Assembly: GCA_001940645.1 (NCBI GenBank)
Contig: MDVS01000027.1
Coordinates: forward strand, 37,578 to 101,577
Reading direction: 5' to 3'
DNA from: Candidatus Heimdallarchaeota archaeon LC_3
GTDB taxonomy: Archaea; Asgardarchaeota; Heimdallarchaeia; Hodarchaeales; LC-3
Length of the DNA stretch: 64,000 nt
The notes beneath the pieces are model-generated. The model had not been told where the DNA came from and did no database searches. It worked only from the letters and a program-made list of their open reading frames with translations. Shown piece after piece: positions 53,322 to 63,026 of this stretch (positions within the stretch are counted from its first letter, which is position 1; every line of letters begins with the position of its first letter). The position numbers and the translations under genes were made by a program.

Positions 53322-54635
53322 TTGGGTTCACATTCTTCATCAAGATTAGATTTATTCGATTGGCAATCAGAAGCAGTAAATGAATGGTTAAAAAATCGAT
53401 CAGGTATTGTAGTTGCTGCTCCTGGAACAGGAAAAACGTTTATTGCACTAGAACTTATGAAAAGATACCAATTAAGTCGATTTTTAGTAGTTACTCCTAC
53501 TCAGGCTCTCGCAATCCAATGGAGACAAAAAATTAGATCTATTATCGAAAAACGATCTATACCTTTGGATATAAACTATATGTCACCACAAACAACTATC
53601 ATAGTGGAAGTTGTTAATACAATTATTCGTCATGAAGACATTATTAATGATTGGTGTCCAAACATCATAATCTTTGACGAAGTACACAGGTATACTAGTG
53701 ATGTTTTTCAAAAAGTAATAAAATTGCCTGTTTCTAAGAAAAGCGACCTAATGTATGGAAAACTTGGTTTAACAGCAACTATCCCCGATCCTGAGTTAAG
53801 ACCTAATGCTCATTCGATATTACTCAAACATGTTGGAGAAGTCATTTATTCGTATACTATTGCTGAAGCACGTAAAGATGAATTACTTTCTCCCTATTCA
53901 ATTTTTATTTCACAAGTGGGATTACTAGAAGACGAAGAGGAAGAACTTCAGAAAATAGAAGATAGAATTCAATTTTTAAAGGATTCTGTAAGAAAAACCT
54001 TTGAGGCAAGAGGGTTACGATTTGAGATCTCCATGCTATTACGGCAACATTTGCCTAAGGAATATAAAATTCCTGAAATTTTCCAATTACGTCAGGCATA
54101 TTTTAAACGTAGACATCTTAATTTTAAAGCTAGAAACAAAATCTATAATGCCTGTCTAACCGTCCAAATTCTTCTAAAGAAAATTCCTGATACTCAAATC
54201 ATGGTTTATACTATGACCATTGATACTGCTGAACAGGTTGCAAAAGAACTGGAACGTCTAGAAATTACTTCTTCAACCGTTCATTCCCAAAATGATCCAT
54301 CAGAAAATCATCTAGCCCTTACAAAACTCCGTGATAGAAGATTATCTGTTATTATCTCAGTCCGAACACTCGATGAAGGTATTGACCTACCTCAATTACG
54401 ATTCTTAATTATTATAGCTAATAGTAAGCAATTAAGACAAATGCTACAACGTATAGGACGAACCCTCAGAATTGATAGGGAAAATTTAGATAAACAAGCA
54501 TATGTTATTGTATTTGAAGTTTCAGGTGATGAATTTGATTTGGCATCAATAGAAGAAGGAGCACGTGCCATTATGTATTATTTACCTGATCAATTGGAAG
54601 AATTTTATCAAGATCTAACAAAAATAATTGATTGA
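53322..54635 (+). CDS. Superfamily 2 DNA/RNA helicase (XPB/type III restriction-like)
   Basis: A 437-residue single-protein helicase. Motifs in order: Q-like WQSEAVNEW, motif I VAAPGTGKTFIALEL, motif II IIFDEVHRY (DEVH), motif III GLTATIP, motif V VRTLDEGIDLPQ and motif VI QMLQRIGRTLR. The domain between the RecA halves is helical and lacks a recognisable accessory domain. The XPB-like ReH arrangement is an inference. The start is TTG at 53322; in-frame ATT codons at 53316 and 53319 are also possible. There is no neighbouring nuclease or methylase, so a restriction role is not supported. Confidence 0.88.
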   Translation: MGSHSSSRLDLFDWQSEAVNEWLKNRSGIVVAAPGTGKTFIALELMKRYQLSRFLVVTPTQALAIQWRQKIRSIIEKRSIPLDINYMSPQTTIIVEVVNTIIRHEDIINDWCPNIIIFDEVHRYTSDVFQKVIKLPVSKKSDLMYGKLGLTATIPDPELRPNAHSILLKHVGEVIYSYTIAEARKDELLSPYSIFISQVGLLEDEEEELQKIEDRIQFLKDSVRKTFEARGLRFEISMLLRQHLPKEYKIPEIFQLRQAYFKRRHLNFKARNKIYNACLTVQILLKKIPDTQIMVYTMTIDTAEQVAKELERLEITSSTVHSQNDPSENHLALTKLRDRRLSVIISVRTLDEGIDLPQLRFLIIIANSKQLRQMLQRIGRTLRIDRENLDKQAYVIVFEVSGDEFDLASIEEGARAIMYYLPDQLEEFYQDLTKIID

Positions 54636-54669
54636 TTTGTTATTATAATTCTTCAATAATTCTTATTAT

Positions 54670-55791
54670 TCATTTTTCCATTCTTTCTTCTGATGTCGCA
54701 CAATTAATTCTGATAAAACCTTTACCTGCTGGTCCGAATTCAGAACCTGTAACAACTTCAACTCCTTGGTTTATTAAAAGATCTTTTTTAAATTTGTAGT
54801 CTTCTAGTTCGATCTTAGGGAAAACAAAGAATCCTCCTTCAGGTCGAACACATTCTATATTATTTTCTGTTAATAACCTTGTTACAAGCTCAGTATTATG
54901 CTCCATTTGATCACGAAAAGCAATTTTCCATTTAAATACTTTTGGAGAAGTCAATGCAAATTCCATTACTAATGATGTAACTGGAGAAGGGGCCACTAAA
55001 ATTTGTTCAACAATGTATTTTATTGCTTCAAATTCAGGATGAGCAAGATGCATGAAACCACTACGCCATCCTGCAAATCCATACGCTTTTGGGAAACCAA
55101 ATAATGTAAAACAACGGTTTTGCATATTCTCCAGACTGGCGAGAGATATATGGTTTGATTTTTTAAATGTTAAAGGTTCATATAATTCATCTACAAAACA
55201 TGGAAAGGCATAATCTTCAGATAAATCACTAATTAACCGAATTTCATCTTCTTTAAACACTATTCCAACTTCATTATCAGGATTATTAAATACGAGTAAT
55301 TTTATATTTTCATTAACATTTTCTTTAAGTTTTTCTTCGTTTAGATGCCACTCATCCGCTATCTGTAAATCTAACCATTTAATGGTATTACAAGTTTGCT
55401 TTGCATGATTAATGAAGGGAGGATAAATTGGATTAATCATAAGAATTTCACCCAGCTTTCGCGAAATCCATTCCAATACTAAATAAATTCCCATCATTGT
55501 CCCTGGAATAATTTGTAAATTTTTCGATTCTGAAAGGGGTATTCCTTTAGATAACAGAAACTGATTTCCTGCCTCAATTGCAGAAGGTATCCCTTCATAA
55601 GGTCCATAAAAACTCATATCTTCATGAAGATGAGTAGTAATGAAGTCAACAAGACCATCTGGACCTTTAAAATCGATATCTGCTATTCCCATAGCTATTC
55701 CATCATCAGGAATGTCATCATGCCATTTGAGGTGACAGAATTTTCTAAGATTTTCAATTGAAAGAACGTGGAGGTTCATTTTATCACTCAA
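54670..55791 (-). CDS. Pyridoxal-phosphate aminotransferase/lyase, fold type I
   Basis: A 373-residue PLP enzyme. Landmarks are DGIAMGIADIDFKGP near the start (MalY/PatB-like beginning), SFYGPYEGIPSAIEA, PGTMMGIYLVLEW, MINPIYPPF, LVFNNPDNEVG and the Schiff-base lysine in GFPKAYGFAGWRSG. It could be an aminotransferase or a C-S lyase of the MalY type. It is convergent with the helicase gene. The start is ATG at 55791. Confidence 0.88.
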   Translation of the reverse strand: MSDKMNLHVLSIENLRKFCHLKWHDDIPDDGIAMGIADIDFKGPDGLVDFITTHLHEDMSFYGPYEGIPSAIEAGNQFLLSKGIPLSESKNLQIIPGTMMGIYLVLEWISRKLGEILMINPIYPPFINHAKQTCNTIKWLDLQIADEWHLNEEKLKENVNENIKLLVFNNPDNEVGIVFKEDEIRLISDLSEDYAFPCFVDELYEPLTFKKSNHISLASLENMQNRCFTLFGFPKAYGFAGWRSGFMHLAHPEFEAIKYIVEQILVAPSPVTSLVMEFALTSPKVFKWKIAFRDQMEHNTELVTRLLTENNIECVRPEGGFFVFPKIELEDYKFKKDLLINQGVEVVTGSEFGPAGKGFIRINCATSEERMEK

Positions 55792-55901
55792 ATAAATCGA
55801 AATCGGAAAAAAGCAAAAAAAGCAAAAGATAAGTATTTTTTTATAGACCTTCTTTTCTAGTATCTGAATTTGATAACATAATTTCTCTCTAAAAGGATTT
55901 T

Positions 55902-56354
55902 ATGATATCAGGTCAAAACTATTTGATTTCTCGAATTTCATTTGAGCAAACATATGATTTGCGTCATCGAATTATGAATCCTGAAAAATCCATTAATCAA
56001 ATAAAACGTCAAGATGATGAAAAGGCGTTATATCTTGGTGCTATTAGATTTAAAACTAAACATATTATTGGAATAGCTTCATTTTTTAATGAAAAACTAC
56101 CTAATCAATCAGAGGATCAAAGAACCTACAGAATTCGGGGAATGGCAGTTGAAGAGAAATATCAAAAAAATGGTATTGGGAAAGCCTTAGTTCTTCATGC
56201 GATGAATCATTTACAAGCAAATGTATATTGGTGTAATTCGAGAATAAATGCTGTATATTTTTACAAACGATTAGGATTCAAAAAAATTTCAAATAAAATA
56301 AATATTATAGGATTTGGTGAGAGATATCTTATGGTGAAAAAGGATAATTTCTAA
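55902..56354 (+). CDS. GNAT-family acetyltransferase
   Basis: A 150-residue enzyme. RIRGMAVEEKYQKNGIGKALVLHAM (about 82-105) is the acetyl-CoA strand and loop; NSRINAVYFYKRLGFKKI follows, and the end is IIGFGERYLM. It is related to the small-molecule or protein N-acetyltransferases without a clear substrate. The start is ATG; a hydrophobic protein gene follows 145 bp downstream on the same strand. Confidence 0.85.
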   Translation: MISGQNYLISRISFEQTYDLRHRIMNPEKSINQIKRQDDEKALYLGAIRFKTKHIIGIASFFNEKLPNQSEDQRTYRIRGMAVEEKYQKNGIGKALVLHAMNHLQANVYWCNSRINAVYFYKRLGFKKISNKINIIGFGERYLMVKKDNF

Positions 56355-56499
56355 AAAAATTAAACAAGTAAACTTAGAAAACTATATTTTTTGAGAATAT
56401 TTCAATTATAACAGCTTGAAAATCCGTTTATTTTTATTTAATAATAAAAAAATTCATCTAATAATCTGATTTATACAATTAACAACTTTGATATTAATA

Positions 56500-57174
56500 A
56501 TGATCTATACTATTAGAAAAAAGAGTATTTCTGATGTTTATCCTAGATTCAGGATTTATTGGTTTATTTTAAATGCTTTTTTTTGGTTTATTTTATATTT
56601 TTCTTTTCAAATTGTCTCACCCGACATTTTACTAGGAGTATTAACTATTGTTTTAGGTTCATTATTATTAGGATTTAGTCAAGGAATTTTTCTAAATAAA
56701 TTATTTCCTATATTAAAGTATTGGATTGCAATGGTTGTTTTAGGGATATTAATTGGAATTTTATGGATGTTTTTCTTTTTCGGATCTTTAATTTTATTTT
56801 CATTGTTTTCAGTTGAATTTGCTTTTATCTTAACTACTGATGAAAATTTACAGGTTCTTTTAATAGTAGCGTTGATTCCTCTATCTTATTCTCTTATTTT
56901 TCTGATTTTTACTCATGGATTTTGGTCTAAAGTTATTAAACCTTTTGGTAATTCAAATAAATTATCTGATAAAAATCGTATTATCTTTGAAGGATTGATT
57001 CTAAATGCAATCAGCATTTATTTTGCTATTACAATTAGTTTTGTAGCATTGATTATTTTTGCCTCAAATTATTTTTATGGTTACCTTTTAAGTGCTTTAA
57101 CTTTCAGTTACACTACTTATACAGGGATAAACCAAATTTATCAGCATAATGATATTATAAAAGAATTCAACTAA
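56500..57174 (+). CDS. Multi-pass membrane protein of unknown family
   Basis: A 224-residue protein with six hydrophobic spans (about residues 15-33, 38-58, 66-90, 110-130, 155-175 and 178-195). It has a basic start (IYTIRKKSISDVYPRFR) and a polar C-terminal tail (YQHNDIIKEFN). The ATG at 56500 is chosen over a TTG at 56488. No transporter motif is recognised. Confidence 0.6.
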   Translation: MIYTIRKKSISDVYPRFRIYWFILNAFFWFILYFSFQIVSPDILLGVLTIVLGSLLLGFSQGIFLNKLFPILKYWIAMVVLGILIGILWMFFFFGSLILFSLFSVEFAFILTTDENLQVLLIVALIPLSYSLIFLIFTHGFWSKVIKPFGNSNKLSDKNRIIFEGLILNAISIYFAITISFVALIIFASNYFYGYLLSALTFSYTTYTGINQIYQHNDIIKEFN

Positions 57175-57283
57175 TAATTGTTTTATATCGAGAGTTTTTT
57201 CCTTAAATTAATTTCTTTATAATAATTAACATCCAGTATTTTTTATGCGGAAATAATAATAAGAATTAAAATTTTATTCAATC

Positions 57284-58206
57284 ATGAGTAAAGTTCAGAA
57301 TATACTTGAAGATCATGGCGTAAAAATTAGTCTACTAGGTTTGGTATTGAACATTTTGCAAAGGGTGTTCGCAATCTCAAAAACATAACAAGAGATGAAA
57401 ATCCCAGAATTATTTTGAAAGAAGCTTTGAAATTGGAAATTACTCATTTTGATTTAGTTTTTAACTTACCTTACTTTTTTGAAACATTTAAACATTTTCT
57501 TGTCAGAGATCGAAAGGAAATTACTATTACTGCACATTTGGGGAATGTGTACGATGAAAATGCTCAAAAAACACGAAAATCACGTTCTTTGAAATTAATT
57601 CAGTATACCTTTGACTCAATGATAGAAAAATTAAATATAAATTACGTTGATGTTGGATTATTACAACTGGTTGCTAATCTCGATGATTATAGAAACATGA
57701 TTAAAAAAGGAAATCTTGAATACTTGAAACAACTTAAAAAAGATGGAAAAATTAGGGCAATGGGTACTAGCGGACATGATCCAGCGCTTCTAAAGAAAAT
57801 TATCGAAAACAGTGAATTCGACGTTGTGATGTATACATTAAACTTTATTACCGGTAATTTAGATTCAACAAAAAAGCTAATAGAAACGTGTAAAAAAAAT
57901 CAAGTTGCTCTAATTGCAATCAAAACTTTCTTACGTGGAAAAGTATTTTCGTCTAAAAAAAGAAATTATCCTGCATATATGAGTTCAGGGAATAACATTT
58001 CAATGAAATTAGATAATCCAGCTACTCCAGCTCAATGTATTAATTATGCGTTAGATTTAGGTGAAAATTCTGTAGTATCCGGTGTTCGTTCGATAGATGA
58101 ACTAAAAATGAATGTTAAGTTATATCAATCAGAAAAAGAGTCAAAATCTTATGCAGATATTGCTTCTGAATTTGAAAATACCTTGTATATGGCAAAACAA
58201 ATCTGA
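57284..58206 (+). pseudogene. Aldo/keto reductase gene with an N-terminal frameshift
   Basis: Two frames make one protein. ATG at 57284 opens SKVQNILEDHGVKISLLG, and after GGTTT at about 57338-57342 the match continues in another frame as GIEHFAKGVRNLKNITRDEN and then the long frame to 58206. One base, probably a T of GGTTTTGGT, is missing. The body has the reductase core: EALKLEITHFDLVFN, TAHLGNVYDE, VDVGLLQLV, GKIRAMGTSGHDP, and the GVRSIDELK end. It is either a recent pseudogene or a sequencing error. The usual catalytic YLYH-type tetrad is not intact, since Tyr and Lys are diverged, so activity is doubtful. Confidence 0.7.
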
Positions 58207-58321
58207 TTGCATAAAAATTGAAGTCAAACGATCAGTAATCCACCATCAATTATCATTTCTGCACCTGTAACATATAATGTAATTATTAATAAATCAGTAT
58301 TTAATGTTTTAATGACTTAAA

Positions 58322-59881
58322 ATGAAAAGCGCGATATTAGCTGATAAAATATATTCTTTAGATAAACCAAACGAACTTTTTGAAGCATTAATAATAGAAA
58401 ATGAAACTATTCTCGATTTAACATCAAAAAATCATGTCTTGAGTAACAAAAGTGAATTCCAAGAAATTGTTGAATACAATGGAACCATAATTCCTGGTTT
58501 TATTGACTCACATCTTCATGCTATTGGAATTGGGTCAAGGCTGGAACAAATCGAATTAAAAGGAATAAAATCAATTAGAGAGATGTTAACCAAGGTGGAG
58601 GAAAAAGTTTCATCAACTGATGAAGGAGAGTGGGTTATTGGGGTAGGCTGGGATCAAGAATTATTTAATGAAAAACGTTATCCAACAAAGTGGGACTTAG
58701 ATTATATTTCTCCTAATCATCCGATAATTTTAGCTCGTGCTTGTCATCATATTGGAGTATTAAATTCTAAAGCTTTAGATTTAATAAAAATTAACAAAAC
58801 AACTCCCGATCCAGAAGGAGGATCAATAGATAAAGAAAATGGTGATCCAACAGGTATTTTAAGAGAAAACGCTTGGTCAGAAGCTGTTAGAAAAGTTCCT
58901 GAACCTACAAAGGAGGATCAAAGTCGATGGTTACAGAATGCACAAGATTATCTTAATTCTGTCGGTATAACTACAATACATACACTTGATAGCTCAAAAT
59001 ATGATATTTATCAATCAATTAAAGATACATTAAAAGTGCGTGTGTATTTTACTCCAAACTACGAAGATTTAGATGAATTATTAAAAAACAATCCGAAGGC
59101 AAAAACAGGAAATGGTGATGATTATTTTCGTTGGGGAAGAGTAAAACTCTATTCTGATGGTTCTTTAGGTGCACAAACCGCAGCAATGAGAGAACCATAT
59201 GAAAACTCAAACAGTACAGGGATTTTAATTTATTCTAAAGAAGAATTGCACAAAAGAATAAAAGATATTGATGAGAAAGGTTGGCAACTTGAAACTCATG
59301 CTATAGGAGATAAAGGGGCTGAATTAACTATAAATGGGTACGAAAAGTACCTAAATAGAGAGAAAAGGCCAATTTTGACACATTGTCAAATATTAGGTGA
59401 TGATTTAATTCAAAAAATGTCAGATTTAGGAATAATAGCTTCAATTCAACCGATTTTTATCGAATCTGATATGAATTGGGCAGAAAAGTTTGTTGGTAAA
59501 AAGCGAATGAAATACTCATATGCATGGAAAACTTTGATGGAAAGAGGAGTCTGGTGTTCTGGAGGATCTGATGCTCCAATTGAAAAACCTGATCCTATAC
59601 TTTCTTTACATGCGACTGTTAACAGACAAAAAATGGATAAAATCCCAGAAGGTGGATGGTATCCAGAAGAACGTCTGAGTATTTGGGAAGCTTTGCGTTT
59701 ATTTACTTATTATGCTGCTTATGCGGAGTTTCAAGAACACAGAAAAGGACTATTAAAACCAGGATATTTAGCTGATTTTGTATTACTTGATAAAGACCCT
59801 TTCACAATTTCACCTGAGGAAATTCTTAATTTAAAAGTATTAGGAACGTTTGTAGGAGGAAAAAGAGTTTTTTCTTGTTAG
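58322..59881 (+). CDS. Amidohydrolase-family metal-dependent hydrolase (YtcJ-like)
   Basis: A 519-residue protein. The first metal motif is IPGFIDSHLHAIG (HxH) near residue 65; later ligands are in LETHAIGDKG and ILTHCQILG, and the final Asp is in WCSGGSDAPIEKP. The C-terminal composite domain ends LLKPGYLADFVLLDKDP. These define the YtcJ/Amidohydro_3 branch. The substrate is unknown. The start is ATG at 58322, which begins KSAILADKIYSLD, the small N-terminal beta-domain. Confidence 0.92.
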   Translation: MKSAILADKIYSLDKPNELFEALIIENETILDLTSKNHVLSNKSEFQEIVEYNGTIIPGFIDSHLHAIGIGSRLEQIELKGIKSIREMLTKVEEKVSSTDEGEWVIGVGWDQELFNEKRYPTKWDLDYISPNHPIILARACHHIGVLNSKALDLIKINKTTPDPEGGSIDKENGDPTGILRENAWSEAVRKVPEPTKEDQSRWLQNAQDYLNSVGITTIHTLDSSKYDIYQSIKDTLKVRVYFTPNYEDLDELLKNNPKAKTGNGDDYFRWGRVKLYSDGSLGAQTAAMREPYENSNSTGILIYSKEELHKRIKDIDEKGWQLETHAIGDKGAELTINGYEKYLNREKRPILTHCQILGDDLIQKMSDLGIIASIQPIFIESDMNWAEKFVGKKRMKYSYAWKTLMERGVWCSGGSDAPIEKPDPILSLHATVNRQKMDKIPEGGWYPEERLSIWEALRLFTYYAAYAEFQEHRKGLLKPGYLADFVLLDKDPFTISPEEILNLKVLGTFVGGKRVFSC

Positions 59882-60204
59882 TACAATTGATTCTAATAAT
59901 ATTCTGGAAGTTGAATCTCAAATACCAGAAGATGGAGTAATCTTTAGTGTTGGAATTTTGATTCAAATGATGATGTGGATCCATTAAAAAAATCGAAATT
60001 TTCAGTTAAACTACTTGTTGATACAATTTTTATTCCACTATCTGGAATTTTTTATTCTCCCAATTAATTCTCCTTCAGAATACTGTTCTTCATTAGTTAG
60101 ATCACGTAATTCTGATTGCTTAGCTATCCATTCATAATTAAGTTGAACTAAAGAAAAATTATAATCAGTCTTAATTTCTAAAAAATTTCTTATTTATAGT
60201 TTTA
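59882..60204. other. Intergenic region with a start-less frame on the minus strand
   Basis: About 320 bp. A minus-strand frame, 60038-60193, reads FSLVQLNYEWIAKQSELRDL, then EQYSEGELIGRIKNS; it follows the TPR gene on the same strand and lacks ATG, GTG and TTG starts (its first codon after the stop is ATA). The pattern YEW...EGELIGRI resembles the C-terminal end of Ski2/Mtr4-type helicases, but the piece is too short to call. Confidence 0.4.
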
Positions 60205-61734
60205 TTAGATTATTCCTTGAATTTTTTTTGCTTCCTGGAGATACACTTCAAGCTGCATTCTTTGAATTCGTTCTTTAACAGTGCTATCAATTGTTTTCTT
60301 AAATTCTCTGTCGATTTTCTCAATTTCTTTGTTAATTTTGTCTTCTAGGTAATGATAATCATTATTTACTGCGATTTCTTTGGTTTTTTCCATTATATTC
60401 AAAGCCTCTCCTAATTTTCCTTCAATGATTAAAAATTTAGCTCCAATAAGTTCAAGTTCTATAAATTCAAGAGACTCTTTACTTCCTTCTTTTTGAATAT
60501 GATTATCAATTAATTGCTTTACTTCTTCCAATATTAAATTATCTTCTGATATCTTAAATTCTTCTAAGGAAAGTTCAATCAAACTTACAATAATAAAAAA
60601 GGTAAAGGATTTATCTGTATGTACATATGGATTCATCACTTTTCTATTTGGATCATTTAATAAATTCAAAAATATCTTTTGAGCTTCTCCTTTGTCTATC
60701 AACCGTGTACTTGATTTTAGATATATTGCTTTAGCAATAAGTCTATTTATTTCTATTCTGCTGCTTGAAGATTTTTCACACTTATTTTGATATAAATCAA
60801 TACAATTTGTTGCCTTTAATCGCTGCCCTGTCTCAGCATAAAGTAATAAAAGAGGAATCACACAATAAGTAAGCATTTGAGGATCTGCAATCTCTACCAA
60901 TGAATCAAAGGATTTTTCTAATAGTTTTTCAGCAGAATCTATATCTCCTTGATGAAAATATAAAGATCCGATAAGTGAATTAGTTATATGAAATCCTTGA
61001 GGTTCTTTAATAGAACTGAATAAATTTAAGGCTTCTAAAAACATATTTTTTGCAGATTTGAGATTTCCCTTCTGCAATAAAAATTGCCCTTGCCACAGAA
61101 TTGCCCAAGCTTGACCTTGACGGTTATTGATTTCTCGAAAAATATTTAAACTCTCTTCAAATGAAAAATCACCCTTAAAAAATTCGCCTTTTTCTATTTT
61201 TATATACGAAATTAAGTATAAACTCTTTCCCTTTATATATAGATTATTTTTATTAACATTAAGACTTATTTTTAGATATTGATTAGCCAGATCATGTTTA
61301 AATTGATAATAATAAGCCATTCCAATTAAATAATATAGAAAAGCACTCCAAAAAGAAAAAATTTCCTCATTCTCAGAAAAAACATTTTTTTCAATATTTA
61401 TTAAAGATTCAATCTCTAATCCAATTTTTAAAGATTTTTCAATATTTCCTTGCAGATTGAGTAAATTTAGAACAGATGTATAATAAATCAAAGATGAAAG
61501 CGAGAAATTATTGCTACATTCATTTAATTTGTTGTTAAACTCTTGAAGAGTTTTTTCAGCATCTGCTATTTTACCTAAACGAATTAATCCTCTAGAATGG
61601 TAGGAAAGACAAATTGCTTTTTCAATGTCACTTAATTTAGACGTTGGATCCTTATATGACAACTTTTTTATTTCTTCAAGTAATTTTGAATAGGTTCCAG
61701 TTACATAGAGATTTTCTAAAATTTTCTGATCCAT
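60205..61734 (-). CDS. Tetratricopeptide-repeat protein
   Basis: A 509-residue protein composed of about a dozen helical repeats with TPR spacing (for example GMAYYYQFKHDLANQYLKIS near 140, WQGQFLLQKGNLKSAKNMF near 215 and SLYFHQGDIDSAEKLLEK near 250). A long coiled-coil-prone end follows (KIDREFKKTIDSTVKE). There is no enzyme domain or signal peptide. TPR proteins act as scaffolds, and Asgard-like genomes contain many. It starts at an ATG and is not in an evident operon. Confidence 0.85.
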   Translation of the reverse strand: MDQKILENLYVTGTYSKLLEEIKKLSYKDPTSKLSDIEKAICLSYHSRGLIRLGKIADAEKTLQEFNNKLNECSNNFSLSSLIYYTSVLNLLNLQGNIEKSLKIGLEIESLINIEKNVFSENEEIFSFWSAFLYYLIGMAYYYQFKHDLANQYLKISLNVNKNNLYIKGKSLYLISYIKIEKGEFFKGDFSFEESLNIFREINNRQGQAWAILWQGQFLLQKGNLKSAKNMFLEALNLFSSIKEPQGFHITNSLIGSLYFHQGDIDSAEKLLEKSFDSLVEIADPQMLTYCVIPLLLLYAETGQRLKATNCIDLYQNKCEKSSSSRIEINRLIAKAIYLKSSTRLIDKGEAQKIFLNLLNDPNRKVMNPYVHTDKSFTFFIIVSLIELSLEEFKISEDNLILEEVKQLIDNHIQKEGSKESLEFIELELIGAKFLIIEGKLGEALNIMEKTKEIAVNNDYHYLEDKINKEIEKIDREFKKTIDSTVKERIQRMQLEVYLQEAKKIQGII

Positions 61735-61841
61735 TAAAAACCCTTAGACAATAAAGAAAGGATATTATTTAGGAGATCACAATTTATTTAAACTTATTTA
61801 CTTGCAAAGAAGTCTAAGACAAATGTCTTTATTTACGTTTA

Positions 61842-61988
61842 TCAAAAGAAAGTCGTAATCAAGGAAAGAATTCCCTTACTGAGGACAAGAGAGACAATAA
61901 TGGTGTCTGCATTTTGTAAGTTTATTTCAAGGTTGCAAAAGTCTTTTTTGATTTCCAGTTAGCTTTGTTGTTTGTGTTTTAAAGCCAT
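61842..61988 (-). pseudogene. Nonsense-mutated duplicate of the 52-residue membrane protein gene
   Basis: ATG at 61988 with GAGGC upstream opens ALKHKQQS, then a TAA. In the same frame the sequence continues LEIKKDFCNLEINLQ, TIIVSLVLSKGILSLI and ends TTFF at a TGA. This follows the intact gene at 63400-63558 (KQQSKSIRVKDFTN...ISLLYVGTLIASVILNIAGL) along its length. The upstream 160 bp also match the leader of the intact gene. It is therefore a decayed copy from a duplication. Confidence 0.6.
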
Positions 61989-62116
61989 GATATTTGCCTC
62001 CTGTGTAAATTATAAATAGAAAGAATCTGAAAATTAAAGTTAACTGATAATTGCAGTAACAAAGGGGAGTTTGGAGTCAATAAGATAAAAAAAAGTAAAG
62101 AAAAAAAAGGGGTAAA

Positions 62117-62132
62117 GAATAACCAATGTGAT
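62117..62132 (-). repeat. Cassette-border element, copy D (degenerate)
   Basis: GAATAACCAATGTGAT on the plus strand, followed by GATTCAAAGTAAG as in copy A. It lies 129 bases upstream of the start of the decayed small gene. Confidence 0.55.
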
Positions 62133-62219
62133 GATTCAAAGTAAGTTAAATATATTAAATCACTCATAATTGAAAATGATAACCTTAATAAAGAAATTTA
62201 CTTTTATTTACAGATACAT

Positions 62220-62945
62220 TTGGCTAATTTACGAAATATCACGAAAAATAGGCTAATTATTGAAGCAAACAAAAAAAGATTACAAGCTTTAATATTTGTC
62301 CAAATATTTTTAATAGGGATATTCTTTATCCTTAAACAATTGCTTCCTGAAAGACAATTAATAGTTTATTTAACCACAATAATCATGACGTATATTCTTT
62401 TTAAAAAAATACCAAATGTGGGAGTAATTCTAAGAGCAGGGGGAAAGGGGGAACAAAAAGCACTCAGAATGCTAAAAAAACTACCAAAAAAATATACGAT
62501 TTTTAACCAGGTAAATATTCCGTTTTACCCAAATTCCGAAAAAACTCAAGAAATTGATTATGTTATCGTAGGACCGACAGCAGTATTCATCGTTGAAGTA
62601 AAAAATAATTCGGGACAGATAATGGCATCAAGACAAAATGAATGGTGGCTAGTAAGACAAAAACAGTATACAAAGAGTTTAGCGAACCCAATAAAACAAT
62701 TGGATAGACAAATAACAATATTAGGAAAATTTTTAACAACAACTGATCTGTATCCAAGAATAATTGGAACATTATTATTTGTGCATAAAACAAGTGATCT
62801 GAAAATACCAAAAGATATGAGAGAACTAATATTTACTGATAAAAAAATAGTAAAATGGATTAAAAGGCAAGAACATAATCAACCACTCATAGATGCAGAA
62901 ATAATAGTATCTTTGTTGCAAATAGTAAAAAAAATATACAAATAA
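62220..62945 (+). CDS. NERD-domain (nuclease-related) membrane-anchored protein
   Basis: A 241-residue protein. Residues 20-60 are two hydrophobic helices (ALIFVQIFLIGIFFIL and IVYLTTIIMTYILF). From about 78 the NERD domain runs: GGKGEQKALRMLKKLP, QEIDYVIVGPTAVFIVEVKNNSG (Asp/Glu-x-Lys as in PD-(D/E)XK nucleases) and ANPIKQLDRQITILGKFL. It may be a membrane-bound nuclease-like protein; activity is inferred from the family. The start is TTG at 62220 with no Shine-Dalgarno; in-frame ATA at 62214 is possible. The gene lies between repeat copies D and C. Confidence 0.85.
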   Translation: MANLRNITKNRLIIEANKKRLQALIFVQIFLIGIFFILKQLLPERQLIVYLTTIIMTYILFKKIPNVGVILRAGGKGEQKALRMLKKLPKKYTIFNQVNIPFYPNSEKTQEIDYVIVGPTAVFIVEVKNNSGQIMASRQNEWWLVRQKQYTKSLANPIKQLDRQITILGKFLTTTDLYPRIIGTLLFVHKTSDLKIPKDMRELIFTDKKIVKWIKRQEHNQPLIDAEIIVSLLQIVKKIYK

Positions 62946-62974
62946 AAAAGATGAGTAAAGAAAAATAGCTATTT

Positions 62975-62991
62975 GAATTACCAAATATGCT
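62975..62991 (-). repeat. Cassette-border element, copy C (degenerate)
   Basis: GAATTACCAAATATGCT on the plus strand, with flanks (ATTTG before, TAATAGAAAACG after) shared with copy B. On the minus strand it lies 36 bp after the SUI1-like gene and is followed by a T-rich tract. Confidence 0.55.
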
Positions 62992-63026
62992 AATAGAAAA
63001 CGTGTAACTGATTATATAATTTTATA

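Noticed and set aside
53322..54635. Helicase as part of a restriction or defence system
   Set aside because: No methylase, nuclease or other defence gene is adjacent; neighbours are metabolic genes.
61979..62167. 62-codon hydrophobic frame on the minus strand
   Set aside because: It overlaps the duplicated leader and the start of the decayed small gene in another frame; the matching region at copy A is not open in a comparable way, so it is probably not coding.
62587..62811. 74-codon frame antisense to the NERD gene
   Set aside because: Fully inside the NERD coding region, which has clear domain motifs on the other strand; a shadow frame.
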